Assembly: GCA_944470555.2 (NCBI GenBank)
Contig: OX104127.1
Location: 49,528,934 to 49,592,933, forward strand
Reading direction: 5' to 3'
From: Heterobilharzia americana
Taxonomy: Eukaryota; Platyhelminthes; Trematoda; Strigeidida; Schistosomatidae
Length of the DNA: 64,000 bases
The translations under genes were made by a program, and so were the position numbers. Shown here in pieces: positions 21,710-32,404 of this stretch. Every line of letters starts with the position of its first letter. The first letter of the stretch is position 1. The notes beneath the pieces are model-generated. The model was not told the origin of the DNA and did no database searches. It saw nothing but the letters and a program-made list of their open reading frames with translations.

Positions 21710-22545
21710 ATCGTCTAGATGTTTACAGTCTAGACGAAAATTGTCTGAAAGGTGAACAAGCCTCATTTCCAGTTGTTTCGTTATCATAAAGAAAGGAATA
21801 TCTTAAAAACGCTTTAACAAAGAAACATATTGTGAAACACATTAATTTAGAGTCTTTACTTCTACTGATTTATAAAGTTTCTACAGTACATAGTAGAAGA
21901 CTGTGATAATATGTGAAGTGAATTCAATCACACAAAAACAAGAAGTTTATTCAACTTGATTTTTATGAGTACTAAATAATTTATGATTCTTACCAGTGAA
22001 ATGATCAGCTGCATACCTGACAACAACAAAATTCATCTATGAGATGAAAGTGAAAGACTATATAATTTTAAGTTTAGAATAGTGTAAATGTATTGCTTCA
22101 GTTCAATAATATGTAAGCTTTACATTCATTCTATAAACAATGGCGTTTCAGACGACTGGCAAGCTTATTTTTCATGAAACTGTAAAGTGATTCTCAAACG
22201 AAGAATTTGCCTTCAATCCTCAGTTGTTTCAAGTTTACAACTCAAAAAAAAATCATTGCTAAAAAAGTCCTAATATTTGTATGAAATTAAATTACATCTG
22301 TAAATTATTGTGTATCGAAGTGGAAAGAGGAACACTGTTTCCATGATAAGATCTATTTCTTAATTGCATTCTCAGGTCAACTTAAGACTGTACACTTACT
22401 GGCAATCTAAAATATACAAAAACTTTCAAGTTTTTAACGTGGTGATAAACCACATTTCCTAAGGTTATACTCAAAAGGCATCAAAAATCAGTTAATCAAA
22501 CAAAAGACACAAGTTCTATATGAGCATGATATCAGTTCTATAAAA
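21710..22545. other. AT-rich stretch downstream of the XPR1 exon
   Basis: Expected to be the intron following the XPR1 exon (minus strand). A 23-nt segment near 21995-22017, bounded by TTGTTGTTGTCAG and GTAAGA on the minus strand, could be a micro-exon. Its translation does not match XPR1, so it is not called. Confidence 0.45.
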
Positions 22546-22551
22546 ACTTAC

Positions 22552-22825
22552 AGATAACTTCATTGGAATGGAAGGCACAAGTAGGAAGTGTTGAGGTTGA
22601 AGAATTAGAATATCCATTACTACGTTCTAAGACTAGTGAGGATGATGAAGATAATGATGATTCTGGGGGTATATAATTCATACCATTAGCCCAGTCAATT
22701 TGAGATGAATAAAAGCAAATGAAATATGCAATATCTGAAAATATAAAACTCAGACTATTTAACTGGTCTGCAAGCCAGAAATCTGCGAAAGACACTGGAG
22801 CAAAAGGGGCTCTGAAAATCCGTCC
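22552..22825 (-). CDS. XPR1-like phosphate exporter, internal exon of the EXS domain
   Basis: A 274-nt exon with a pyrimidine-rich acceptor (CTATCTTTTAG) at its 5' edge and a consensus donor GTAAGT at 22551-22546. Its frame, starting GGA-CGG at 22825, encodes GRIFRAPFAPV, then FADFWLADQLNSL and YFICFYSSQIDW. These match the EXS domain of XPR1/SYG1-family inorganic phosphate exporters, which are multi-pass membrane proteins with an N-terminal SPX domain that senses inositol pyrophosphates. A serine-rich, acidic segment follows (PESSLSSSSSLVLERSNGYS) where vertebrate XPR1 has a shorter loop. The exon ends in phase 1. Flanking exons were not found in this window and probably lie far away behind repeat-filled introns. 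This is the most secure host coding sequence here; only the isolated exon is seen, so whether the gene is functional cannot be told. Confidence 0.88.
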
Positions 22826-22891
22826 CTAAAAGATAGAAAAAAGGATACCAAGTAGATTATTAAATATAAAGAACAAAACACCTGAAACTGT

Positions 22892-22919
22892 TTATATATA
22901 TATATATATATATATATAA
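22892..22919. repeat. (TA)n microsatellite in the intron next to the XPR1 exon
   Basis: About 14 TA units, 67 bp upstream of the exon on the minus strand. Confidence 0.9.
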
Positions 22920-23109
22920 ACCGAACGTTGATGAATCTACAAAGAGACCAATTGAGTATATGACTGGAACGTGTATAGGTAGCTAGATACTTCACTAGTC
23001 TGTCAGAAAAATAGTAACAAAGATGAAATACCTTAGACTAAATAAACGATATGCAGTGACATTCTGACGACCGTAAATAAAAATGGTACCAAAGAAACAG
23101 TATTCTTAA

Positions 23110-23450
23110 GGTAACGTTCATCAGGGGTTGACATGAGTTGGAGAGCCATTGAAAACCTGGCGGCACCGGGCAGCTGTTCCATCCTAATATGGGGCTCCTC
23201 GGTAGTATAAATACGCGATCCCGCCTGGTTATGGAGCGAACTAAGAAAATCTAGGTTTCACGGCGACCTTGTTAGCTATTCACCCACAGGCTTCTAGCTC
23301 AATTGTCCACAGTTTCCTATTTTTGTCGATTCGTGAAACAGTGCAACTGTCACATAAGATCTTCAGTTGGCATCCGGTTCATTTCTGATTGGTTGACCCT
23401 ACAGGTCACGTCTTCTTATTAGAACTTCAGCTGATGTCTGTCTGTGGTGA
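23110..23450 (-). mobile_element. HH2 copy, left arm of a long inverted pair
   Basis: The minus strand carries the HH2 5' segment (GACCTGTAGGGTCAACCAAT at 23412-23393), a decayed head, then CCGAGGAGCCCC and GGAACAGCTGCCCGGTGCC (dead hammerhead, GAAA to GGAA), then AATGGCTCTCCAACTCATG. It mirrors 23527-23860. Confidence 0.65.
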
Positions 23451-23526
23451 ATGCTACTCTAAAAATAAAATCCGCACTAACCTCAAAATAGATTACTGTA
23501 TAATATACACTAGTGACATGCCAAAG

Positions 23527-23860
23527 TTTTGATGAGAAGCCGTGACCTTCGGAGTCAACCAGCCGGAGTTTAAGCGAATATCAACTGAAAATTTTAGTGG
23601 AGAGTCGCACTATATCGTAAATTGACAAAAGTGAGAAACTGTAGACCATTTTGTGTCGACCGATTGTCTGAATCCTTGAAGTGTTCACCGTGAAATCTGA
23701 AGGCCTTTAGTTTCATTACTACCCGGGAGGGGTTGCAGGTGAATACTGCTGAGGAGTGGCCAATGCTCCTAGATTTTAAGTGTTTCTGGAACTGATGTCA
23801 ATCAGTGATGAATAAGACCTCAAAAACACATAAATCTCTGAGTTTTAAGTAGAAAATAAG
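23527..23860 (+). mobile_element. HH2 copy, right arm of a long inverted pair, ribozyme deleted
   Basis: GATGAGAAGCCGTGACC and GGAGTCAACCAGCCGG start the unit. GAGAAACTGTAGACC precedes the head. After ATACTGCTGAGGAG the sequence jumps to TGGCCAATGCTCC, so stem II and GAAA are deleted. The tail runs CTGATGTCAATCAGTGATG to AAAAACACATAAATCTC. Confidence 0.65.
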
Positions 23861-23869
23861 CATAAGTCT

Positions 23870-24670
23870 CTTAGTCTGGGTTCATTGTAAAATAAGCTAG
23901 CGGTTTTCTCAACAGAATTTCATGACAGTATGTATTTACCACTTTTAATTGTCGATATATTGATGAGCTGTATTATCTAGATTAGACCATTAATTTTATT
24001 TTACTGTTACCTTTAGTTTGCAGAAACAATAGCACTGGTAGAATAGATTATATAATTGCTTGATCTTATCGATGAAACCTGGATTTTGACCTCATTTAGT
24101 CTTGACTTTGACATTATTAAGTGAATGAATCGTGATTCACTTCAAAAGATTCTTCATGTGACTTTTCTTTGACTAGAAATTTTCTGGGTGTTTCTTGAAA
24201 AAAATTCTTATAAATCCTCGATTGATGATAGTAAATTAAGGTTGATAACAAACAATATTTAGATCACTAAACAGAAGGTAAAAAGAACATAGATTTTGCA
24301 AATAACAGAATCGAAATATATTGACTAGGTGACTAAGTAATATTTTGATTCAGTGAAGATTGTAATTTCATATTTTCAACAGTTAATAAGAAGGAATTCA
24401 TGACGAGGTAAACTCATCATCTGATTCTGTAGTTCTTACTTTGTTTAAGTTTATCGATGAGAACAAACACAAAACGATAAATGAATCTTTTTATGACAAT
24501 TTTTTTAGTGAAATATTCTCCGAGATTGAAAAATGCAGTGACAAGCTCATTTATATCTATCTGAAACGGAATAACTCATGTTTATTCAGTTTCAGTCTGT
24601 TAACATAAGATTAAACACCTGTTCCAGCGGATTTAGCAAATATGCACCAGCTGAATGTTAATTTTTCAGT
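23870..24670. other. AT-rich stretch with no recognised gene
   Basis: No motif or repeat family was recognised. Confidence 0.45.
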
Positions 24671-24673
24671 TTC

Positions 24674-25020
24674 GGAGGTTGGTGGGGATTAATTGAATCA
24701 GAAGTGGTATTCATCATGGACTGACGTCAGTAGGAGAATTATCACAAATTTGAGGGTACTAGACTTCTGTTTCATTCCAGTATGAGACTATTCAGCAGTG
24801 CCCATCCCTGACCCTGCCAGAAACTGAAATCAGGATCCGGTAACTTAACGGTAACGAGCTCGCTGCAAGGATTGAAGGTCCTAGAATACATTCCTGGAAG
24901 GGTCGTGAGTGCGCATTGATGAGGAGTCCCATACCAAACAGTTGTTCAGTGCTCTTAGGTTATCAGTTGATCTACAATTAGTGTCATGTCATAATGAATA
25001 GCGCCTTGAATGTTAGTTGG
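24674..25020. mobile_element. HH2 inverted dimer, both ribozymes dead
   Basis: The left arm (24674-24830) is HH2 in minus orientation, opening with the reverse of the 3' tail (GGAGGTTGGTGGGGATTAAT) and GGACTGACGTCAG. The right arm (24831-25018) is plus: head ACTTAACGGTAACGAG, then GCGCATTGATGAGGAGTCCC followed by a deletion of GGACG. The left hammerhead has CTGAATA, losing the essential G8. Confidence 0.65.
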
Positions 25021-25264
25021 TTTTTCGAATTAATGGATTCATTTAGTCCTTCACACCAACCTATTGTTTTACGATTAATGTAGACTGCGAATGAATGGGT
25101 AAAGAAGATGGCATGAAGATCGCTAATGCACCAAGTTATTTCAAGTAAACATTGTTCAAAAGTGAAAAAAGAAAACACAGAAGACTGAAAAGGAGAGCGA
25201 AGGTAGCAAAATTTTGGCGTATATGCAGTCTTATAACCTCATTTTTCCTTGTGTAGAAGGTACA

Positions 25265-25450
25265 TACATCCAAAACAAACTACCACTGAACAGCTTGAGC
25301 AGTTGGAAACCGCTCAAGTCGTTCAACAGTAGTATCCTTCGCTAGTTGACGATGCTTTTGTGTAAGAGATCATACTATGATCTTGGCTGAAGGCTGGTTT
25401 TCAACGGAAACCCTGTTGATACCAAACCAGTATGATCCTTGCATCGTCCT
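25265..25450 (+). repeat. Unclassified repeat shared with 33420-33560, over PLE relic
   Basis: GAGCAGTTGGAAA, ATCTTGGCTGAAGG and GAAACCCTGTTGATAC recur in shuffled order at 33460-33530. At 25345-25362 a frame encodes VDDAFV, the PLE RT motif C, immediately followed by a stop. Confidence 0.5.
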
Positions 25451-25655
25451 TGAATGGATGAATTCAATGGCGTCCATCCAGCAATAACCTTCACTATTGA
25501 AACAGAAAGTGACGGCAGCATCACCTTCTTAGATGTCCGATTGACAAGGAAGGTGGATGGAACTATAAAAAGAAGTGTGTATCGGAAACCAACGTCAACA
25601 GGTCAATACACCCACTTCTTGAGTTTCGTCCCCTTGCAACAAAAACGAAATCTTG

Positions 25656-25698
25656 TTAAATGTTTGGTCCATCGGGCGAGACTCATCTGTTCAGATGA
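25656..25698. repeat. 43-bp target duplication, left copy
   Basis: TTAAATGTTTGGTCCATCGG...TCTGTTCAGATGA repeats exactly at 25915-25957. The segment is part of the PLE2 coding frame, so one copy is the original sequence. Confidence 0.85.
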
Positions 25699-25914
25699 GC
25701 GAAGAAATATTTCTTTTCAATTAGTTCCTCATCAATGACTCTACACTAATATAGCATTTTCAAACGTAAAATTACATACCAATCTAGTGGTGAGAGTTGT
25801 TCAGTGAAAGGTTATCAATCTCAAAGTTTCAAGAAGGTGATAATTGGTCAGGTAATTAAGACAGTTAACTAAAGCAAAGATTAATTATCGTAAAAAGATT
25901 TTGTGAACAGGTTC
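25699..25914 (-). mobile_element. 216-bp insertion inside the PLE2 ORF
   Basis: Non-coding sequence whose reverse complement matches 26839-27059 with about three mismatches by eye. It is flanked by 43-bp direct repeats of coding sequence. It adds 259 bases in total (insert plus one duplicate), shifting the frame by one. It is probably a solo PLE terminus, or a short non-autonomous element mobilised by PLE machinery. Confidence 0.8.
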
Positions 25915-25957
25915 TTAAATGTTTGGTCCATCGGGCGAGACTCATCTGTTCAGATGA
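25915..25957. repeat. 43-bp target duplication, right copy
   Basis: Exact repeat of 25656-25698. Confidence 0.85.
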
Positions 25958-26674
25958 TAGTTTTGACGAAGAGCTTCAAATTATCCACGATCTACTCAGT
26001 AGTAATGGATATCCAGAAACGTTCCTGGCTAAAAATATGAACACATCCAATATGAAAACCAGAATGCCTACAGTCTCCAAGAAACCATTGTTTCTAAGAC
26101 TACAATTTCGAGGTGACATCATCAGCGAAATTGTGACACAACGCTTAAGAAATGCCATAAGAAGATCATTTAATGCCGCCAAGTTATGTTGTGTTTTCTA
26201 CAGCCGGCCGATGATGACCACACGAACTAAAGACAGACTCCCTGACTTCTCCTCTTCTATGTGCATTTACCAGTTCAACTGCTCCTGTGGAGCTAGTTAC
26301 ATTGGACGTACAGTTAGGCAAGTCCGTCGTCGAATCGCCGAGCATCATCCTTCATGGCTAAGTAAGGGGGAAACCAGACTGACACGAAGCTCAATACTCT
26401 CTCATCTGATTGACACCGGCCACCGAGTTAACATTCATAATGCCTTTAAAGTTATTTATCACATTCCTTCTCACCTCACCCATCCTCTACGAGTCCGTCT
26501 TTTACATACAGCAGAAGCCATAGGAATCCACCTACACAAGCCAAGTCTGTGTGTTCAGAAGAGATTCGTACAGCCTCTTTCTTTGCCTTGGCCATCTGTA
26601 TAGCTCATTTATTACAACAAGACTCTTCATTTCATCCACCACACAATTCACTATAACTAGTATTTCAATAGCTC

Positions 26675-26721
<47 letters not shown>
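26675..26721. repeat. (ATT)n microsatellite
   Basis: About 15 units, downstream of the PLE2 stop codon. Confidence 0.95.
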
Positions 26722-26722
<1 letters not shown>

Positions 26723-26838
26723 AGACTTAATCATCTTTCTCTCCCCCTACTGTCTCTAATTACCGTCAACAATTTACCATTTTACGTAACAGTTCATTTT
26801 TGCTCTTTAGTTATCATTATATAAAATATCAATTATGT

Positions 26839-27059
26839 AAGAACCTGTTCGCAAAATCTTTCTACGATAATTAATCTTTGCTTTAGTTAACTGTCTTAAT
26901 TACCTGACCAATTATCACCTTCTTGAAACTTTGAGATTGATAACCTTTCACTGAACAACTCTCACCACTAGATTGGTATGTAATTTTACGTTTGAAAATG
27001 CTATATTAGTGTAGAGCCATTGATGAGGAACTAATTGAAAAGAAATATTTCTTCGCTCA
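26839..27059 (+). repeat. Downstream copy of the PLE2 insert, opposite orientation
   Basis: Starts AAGAACCTGTTCGCAAAATC and ends GAAATATTTCTTCGCTCA. It is an inverted match to 25697-25916. Its flanks show no obvious duplication, so it may be the PLE2 3' terminus itself. Confidence 0.75.
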
Positions 27060-27084
27060 CATTGTTTGTTTTAATAAATTTATT

Positions 27085-27500
27085 TATTGATTTGAGGATG
27101 ATATTCATCACTGACTGACATCACTTAGGGAACTATTGAAAACCTGGAGCAGTGGACAGCTGTTTCATCCTAGTATGGGACACCACAGCAGTGCTCACTC
27201 ATGACCCTACCGTCAAGGGACCGAAGTCATCGATTCCAAACTCCACATGCAGGACGTTACCATTGTTAGGTCAGGATATAATGGTCCTTACTTTCTTATT
27301 TCTGTCAAATGGCAGCATACCACGACCTTCATCCAGTAGTGTCATTGAGTGCCTGTCTTCAAGTCCAACTTGGTTCACCCCACTGGTCATGTTTTCTCAT
27401 CGGAAAATCTCATCTCGAAACAATTCACTAATGAGCAATAGACATAAATTCAATTTGGAAGTTTGTGGGGATTTATTAACTGACTTCAAGTTGGAGAACA
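27085..27500 (-). mobile_element. HH2 near-complete unit with terminal redundancy
   Basis: Read on the minus strand from 27500: AACTTGAAGTCAGTTAATAA, ATCCCCACAAACTTCC, the 5' segment (CAGTGGGGTGAACCAAGTTG), AACAATGGTAACGTCC (head), GGTCATGAGTGAGCACTGC, then a hammerhead relic and AATATCATCCTCAAATCAAT. The opening and closing segments are versions of the same tail sequence, so the copy is slightly longer than one unit. The ribozyme core is CTGTGGT instead of CTGAGGA, but GAAA, stem II and A-CAGCTG-T stem III remain. Confidence 0.75.
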
Positions 27501-28704
27501 GTGAAATGAATAATTCTTCTGATTAGCATCGAGAAAAATAACATGGTAGATACAAATCCTTATCAGTTTACATTATCTCTATTGGATTTTTAATTAGTGA
27601 ACTACTAGATGAACATAAAATAATTTTTCTACCCAATTACTACTAATCAATAAGGAGGACAACAATTTCAGATAATAGTTGAGTTTTTCAGTTGATTTAT
27701 TTGCAATGATGATGTAAGAGTACGGGAATAAAATCATCAAACTTTTTAAACAAAACAATATCTTGTAAAATAGAATCTCTCTGTAGTAGGACAGAAAAAA
27801 TCATAAAAAATACCAACAAACAGAAATTAGAAGAAATAAACAAATTGTTATGGTTTACTATTATAAATTTTTCTTTAAAAAATTAACAATCTTGGTGTTT
27901 ATGAAGCTGAACAAATGTTTTTGGCATGTTGTAATCACCAAACAGAAGAGCAAACACTTTAGTAGAACATTGTTTTCCTAAAACAACACATCTATTTCAT
28001 AGAATAAGGCTTTGTTATCTGAAGATCACATTGTTTTTTTAAGCTACTAACGTTCCACTGTCATCTGAAACCAGTACAGATAGTACTGTAGTCCCAGTCA
28101 TAAGTTTTGAGAAAGCAGAACACTAATATCAGTCTTTGATTACCTATCAAATGTACCATAAAATCCTCTCATAGGATGATGACGATAGGAAATCAAAAAA
28201 TATAGGGTACCTACAAAAAGCAATAACTTCAACATGTACATTCTTCCCGACATATGCTGAGCACTGAAACTAGAGAATAACGATCAAAGTCATCAGAATA
28301 AGACACCTGTGTGAACCTTATCTAACCGACCTCCATAGTAGCAGTAAACATTGGCTAAGGAAAGGTAGTTTTTTCTGCTGTAAAAAATTTCCAAACACTG
28401 CCGACAAATGTAACGTACTCTCCAAGAGATCTGAAGTGCTGGCAGGGTCGTGGTTGCTCACTGCCCATGAATCTTATACTAGGACCATGAATTTCTTCGG
28501 ATATCCATCTTCTATGGGTTTTTTAATGATAGCGAACTCACCTTCTAGTTCATCTTTTGAGCATAATGTTCTTATTCATGTGAAGAACGTCCTAGTTTGG
28601 ATACGCTAATAGATGACAGGACAGAAACTATTGTAGTCAAGTTAATGACCAATCCACATATCTTTCCTGTGGAACGTTTACTCAACTGTACCATCACATC
28701 TCCA
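27501..28704. other. AT-rich stretch; one HH2 scrap at 28435-28490
   Basis: GGCAGGGTCGTGGTTGCTCA followed by ATCTTATACTAGGAC resembles the HH2 segment before and within stem II. Nothing else was recognised. Confidence 0.4.
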
Positions 28705-28719
28705 TCTTGCACTCCAATT
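28705..28719. repeat. Target-site duplication of RTE copy C, left
   Basis: TCTTGCACTCCAATT, repeated at 32376-32390 with one mismatch (TCTTGCACTCAAATT). Confidence 0.8.
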
Positions 28720-31700
28720 ATTTTTACTATAATTATTATTATTACTTGTCCCTTGAGTTCCTAGTGAAACATAGGACATCGTTAGCACGCCGCCATTTCA
28801 CTCTCTTTATTCCAGTTTTGTTAACCTGGCTCCACGACTCCCCAAAAGTTTTCATTTCTTCCTCAAACCATCTCAATGTCACCCTCACATCAATCGCCCA
28901 ACTCACCCCTTCCCATGCAGGTTCCACTCGATGACCTGGCGTGTTCTGACGCGTGATGTCTCTGTATGATTTCCTCAGTGTATGCCAAATCCAATCCAAT
29001 TCATCCCCACTCTCTTCTTCTGATAGATATTTGTTAGGCGATAGGTTCTTGCTTCGTTGTTTCGTTCCCAGCCAACCAGCCAGCCAGCCAGCCAGCCAGA
29101 GTTCCTTGTTGCTTATTCTCATTATTCTGGCCATATGATCTCATCTGATCTGATCTTCAGCATCGAGTCAGACTAGGTGACAGATGTTGATGATGTATGT
29201 CTGTAGTTTGTTGGAAGTGCTTTTCGTGATGCACCAACTTTCTGAACCATATAGAAGCACTGACTCGACCAACATTACTATTGAAAATCCGAATCTTGAT
29301 CATACTTTATGCTGAGTGCAGTGCAGTGCAGTGCAGTGCAGTGCAGTGTGTAGATCTGCACACTGATTTCAGAATAATGAAAGCCAGTCTGGCTATTCGG
29401 ATCCTGGCTCCTTTGACATTGTCATCTGTGCCTGTGCTGCCTGTAGTTGAAACGATGCTGCCTAGGTGGTAGGTGTAGGTGAAAGAGATTACTTCCTTCA
29501 GGTTTCTCTTGTTCATGGTGACTGGTGCTTGTTGTTGATGTTGTTGTTGTTGTCGTTGTTATTTGGATAACTTTATCACTTCTCTACATTCACTTGAAGT
29601 CCCATCTTCCTTCACTGCCCTGCCTAGCCTACTCTGTCAACTTGTTGGTTTTTGCCTGTAGATCTTCGAGTTTGTGCGACAAGACATTAGACAGAAATCA
29701 TCATCATTGGCGAAATTCAAATCTTCTAGTCTCTTTTCATCTTCCAAACAGCGTATGCCTGTCTTCTCACATCTCCTCACAGATGTTTGTTGCATGATGC
29801 AGTTCAGTCCAGTTCAGTGCAGTTGACCACAATCAGGAAGATGATTGGTGATAGTAGGTGGCAGCCTTGTCTTAGTCCTGTCTTCACTCCAAGGCGTCAG
29901 TGAACTTTTTATGGTGAATCACTCGGCACTAGGTGTCGTAATACAGCTGTTCAATGAGATTGATAAAGGTTTGTGGTATTCCGTAGTGTTGAAGCAACTG
30001 CTAAATTACTTCTCGGTCGATGCTGTCGAAGGCCATATCAAAGTCGATGAAGTTGGAGTAGAGAGTTGACTACCATTCCATACTCTGTTTTATGATAATG
30101 TGTAGCATTGCAATTTGGTCGTCACATGGTTTGTACTTCCTGAAGCCAGCCAGAAAGCCTGTTCCGATAGTAATTTTGAACCCAGCGCATTGTTAAGTCT
30201 CTCCAGTATGATGCGGCATAATATCTTGGTTGGGATGGATAGCAGCATGTTTCCGCGTCAGTGCTTGCAAAGACTTCTTTGGGAGTTTGCTGAAAAGATA
30301 GCGCTTCTTTCACTCAACCACCAGGTACCTTCCCTTCCTGCCTTCCAAACCTTCAGCAGTGGTGGTGTGAGCATGTACACTGTTGCTTTGCGTCTGTTTT
30401 CAGTGCTTCTGGAGGAATTCCATCCGGTCCTGCTGCTTTCCCGGATTTCAGTAGCTTTATGGTGTTCAGGACTTCTGCTTGTGTTCACTGATAATTCTGT
30501 GGCTGGACTACTGGTGGTATTACTGGATGAGTTGCAGGGGGTGGTGGTGGTGGTGGTGGTGCTTGTCGATTCAAGACCTTTATGAAGTGGTCAGTCCATC
30601 GTTTGCCCTGTTCCTGCTCTTTCGTGAATAGATTTCCTCCATCATCTTCTATTGATTTCATCTGTTCTGTGTTTATCTTTTCCCTCCCAGATAGTAACCT
30701 GGTTGGTTATTTGATATAATGCTGTCAGGCTCTCTCTGTGTCTCTCCTACCTGCAGCCTGTTCTGCTTCACTTACCAGTGTGTCGTAGAAGTGTCTTTTG
30801 TATTTGCGCACACTCTTCCTCACTCCTCTGTCCAGTGTAGTATTTGATACATTGTACTCACTTCCCCTTTTCGTTGTTCATCCCTGCACTGTACTGACTA
30901 CACCGCACTGCACTGCACTGGTTCATCTTCTGCTTCACATCACCATCTCCCTCCTCTCCTCTCCTCTCCTCTATCAGCTTCCATGTGTCCGTCGAGATGC
31001 ATTCCCTGTCATGTATAGTTTCTTCTTCCTTCCTAATACGTTGTGCAGGTTCCTTTCCACATCTCTTTCAGAGACTTACAGTGCTCTTCCACACAGGTTT
31101 CTTCAGCAATGTTGCCTAATGTCTCCCATTTTGTCCTGATGACTCACTGACTCACTGACTGACTGACGTGAAGATGTTATTTGTAGTTTCGTCCTTCAGT
31201 TCAGTTGAGTCCAGTCCAGTTCAGTTTCTGTTCTGTGTGGTCAACTTGAACTGTGGTCGCCTATCACCAGCTTCTTTCAGTTGAAGGCTTCAACTTGATT
31301 TTCAAGGCAGGTTCCTTGCACTAGATGGTGAGTCGTGTGAACCACCTACATCTGCTCCCCTTCTTCATCTGATCTCCTTCCCTATCCAGTAGGCTGCGTC
31401 TCCAATTCATTCACATTGAGATCAAGTCGATCTGACTTCTAGTGTAGTGTATCTGGTGTATGGTGTCTGGTGAAATCAAATCCATGTGGCTCGCTTTGTG
31501 AATATCCTGATCCTTGTGTTTGTACACACTGCCTCACCTCGAATCACCGAATCGTTGAATTCACAGAAGTCTGCAGACAGTTCTCCATTCTCGTTCATCA
31601 TTTCGTTGAGTGCTTCTCGACCGATGATGGATGAGTTCCCTTCCTGTGTTGTCTGCTCCCAGTTCGACATCCATGTCACCCAACCGATTAGAATGAGTTT

Positions 31701-32375
31701 CGATGTCGCCAACTGTGGTGAGTGGGGTCTTGTCCAGTGTTGATTGCAGTTGTCTGTAGAATTTCTCCTTCTCCTCTTCATCTGCATTATTTGTAGGTGT
31801 ATGTCGTGGCATTGAATGATTGTGACTTTCCTTCTTTTGAGTTGAATGTTGCTGTCATGATCCTGATTGTGGAGGAGATCGGTTCTCACTGTATGAGACC
31901 GTTCGATGTTCTTGGCGAAATCATGATAGCCACTCGATAACTCAGTGTGGTTGTGGTTGTCGTCTGGGTGACAATATCGGAGTAGATTATTGACTCTGCA
32001 GTTGACAGTTGGGACAGTCCACTTCCATTCCATCTGCAGATTCCTAAAACTTCTGTGCCATGCCTTCACATCTATTCTGCAATCTGGGCAGCCTTGGTAG
32101 CCATGTTGAAACATTGTGAGGACATTCTATGTCTCCATGTTTACTTTCACTTTCATCGAGGAAGGCTTTCACCAATCGGCGTTATTTCGTCTCCTTGATT
32201 CCAGAGAGGAATAAGTTTATTTTTGTTTTTTTATAATTTCTTTGTGCTTTGAAGTTTTTTTAGTGGTTGGGTTGGTTTTCCTGGGTAGGGTTGCTAGCCC
32301 TATGCCCAACCTTCCGTCTTTATCTGGGCTTAGAACCGGTTAGTAACTAGTGAACTAGTTAACCAGGCGAGGTTC
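28720..32375 (-). mobile_element. RTE/SR2-like retrotransposon, copy C (full length, inflated)
   Basis: Same order as copy A, from the shared 5' block near 32372 to the 3' tail of AATAATAAT at 28735-28745, with 15-bp target duplications. It is about 300 bp longer than copy A because of many local expansions of short motifs: (CCAG)n at 29070-29099, (GCAGT)n at 29316-29348, (GTG)n at 30540-30561, CACTGCACTG at 30904-30920, CTCCTCTCCT at 30953-30972, and ACTCACTGACTG at 31141-31166. Confidence 0.88.
28742..32114 (-). pseudogene. RTE endonuclease/reverse transcriptase of copy C, heavily disrupted
   Basis: Fragments match copy A block by block: endonuclease pieces around 31700-31560 (DVELGADNTGREL), and a C-terminal piece at 28742-29134 whose order follows copy A's final domain. 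The RT catalytic motif reads FANDDDF near 29715-29695, with extra codons as compared with FADD. There are dozens of indels, so no function is expected. Confidence 0.8.
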
Positions 32376-32390
32376 TCTTGCACTCAAATT
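32376..32390. repeat. Target-site duplication of RTE copy C, right
   Basis: TCTTGCACTCAAATT; pairs with 28705-28719. Confidence 0.8.
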
Positions 32391-32404
32391 CAAAAAATTA
32401 AGTA

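Larger units (their letters stand above)
25454..26603 (+). pseudogene. PLE2 RT C-terminus and GIY-YIG endonuclease, split by an insertion
   Basis: Part one (25454-25698) encodes AITFTIETESDGSITFLDV and RSVYRKPTSTGQYTHF, the conserved end of the PLE reverse transcriptase. Part two (25958-26603) resumes in the same original frame once the 259 inserted bases are discounted. It continues through NGYPETFL to the endonuclease: CIYQFNCSCGASYIGRTVRQ with YIG at residues 127-129 of the second frame, arginines after it, EHH at 140-142, and SHLIDTGHRVN. The Cys pair before YIG and the following His residues fit the zinc-like CCHH pattern of PLE endonucleases. The N-terminal RT half is missing apart from a VDDAFV remnant at 25345. 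Apart from the insertion the C-terminal frame is open, so this copy is young compared with PLE1. Confidence 0.88.
25340..27062 (+). mobile_element. Penelope-like element (PLE2) with an internal self-related insertion
   Basis: Carries the RT C-terminal region and a full GIY-YIG domain on the plus strand. The downstream flank 26839-27059 is an inverted near-identical copy of a 216-bp segment inserted in the ORF at 25699-25914. An (ATT)n tract at 26675-26721 lies between the ORF and the flank. Confidence 0.8.

Noticed and set aside
21995..22017. 23-nt micro-exon downstream of the XPR1 exon
   Set aside because: Splice-like flanks exist, but the peptide does not match XPR1 and such short matches occur by chance.
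27015..27055. Possible hammerhead in the 216-bp PLE2 insert (TTGATGAGGAACTAATTGAAAAG)
   Set aside because: The first core base is U instead of C and no stem II can form between GATGA and GAAA.
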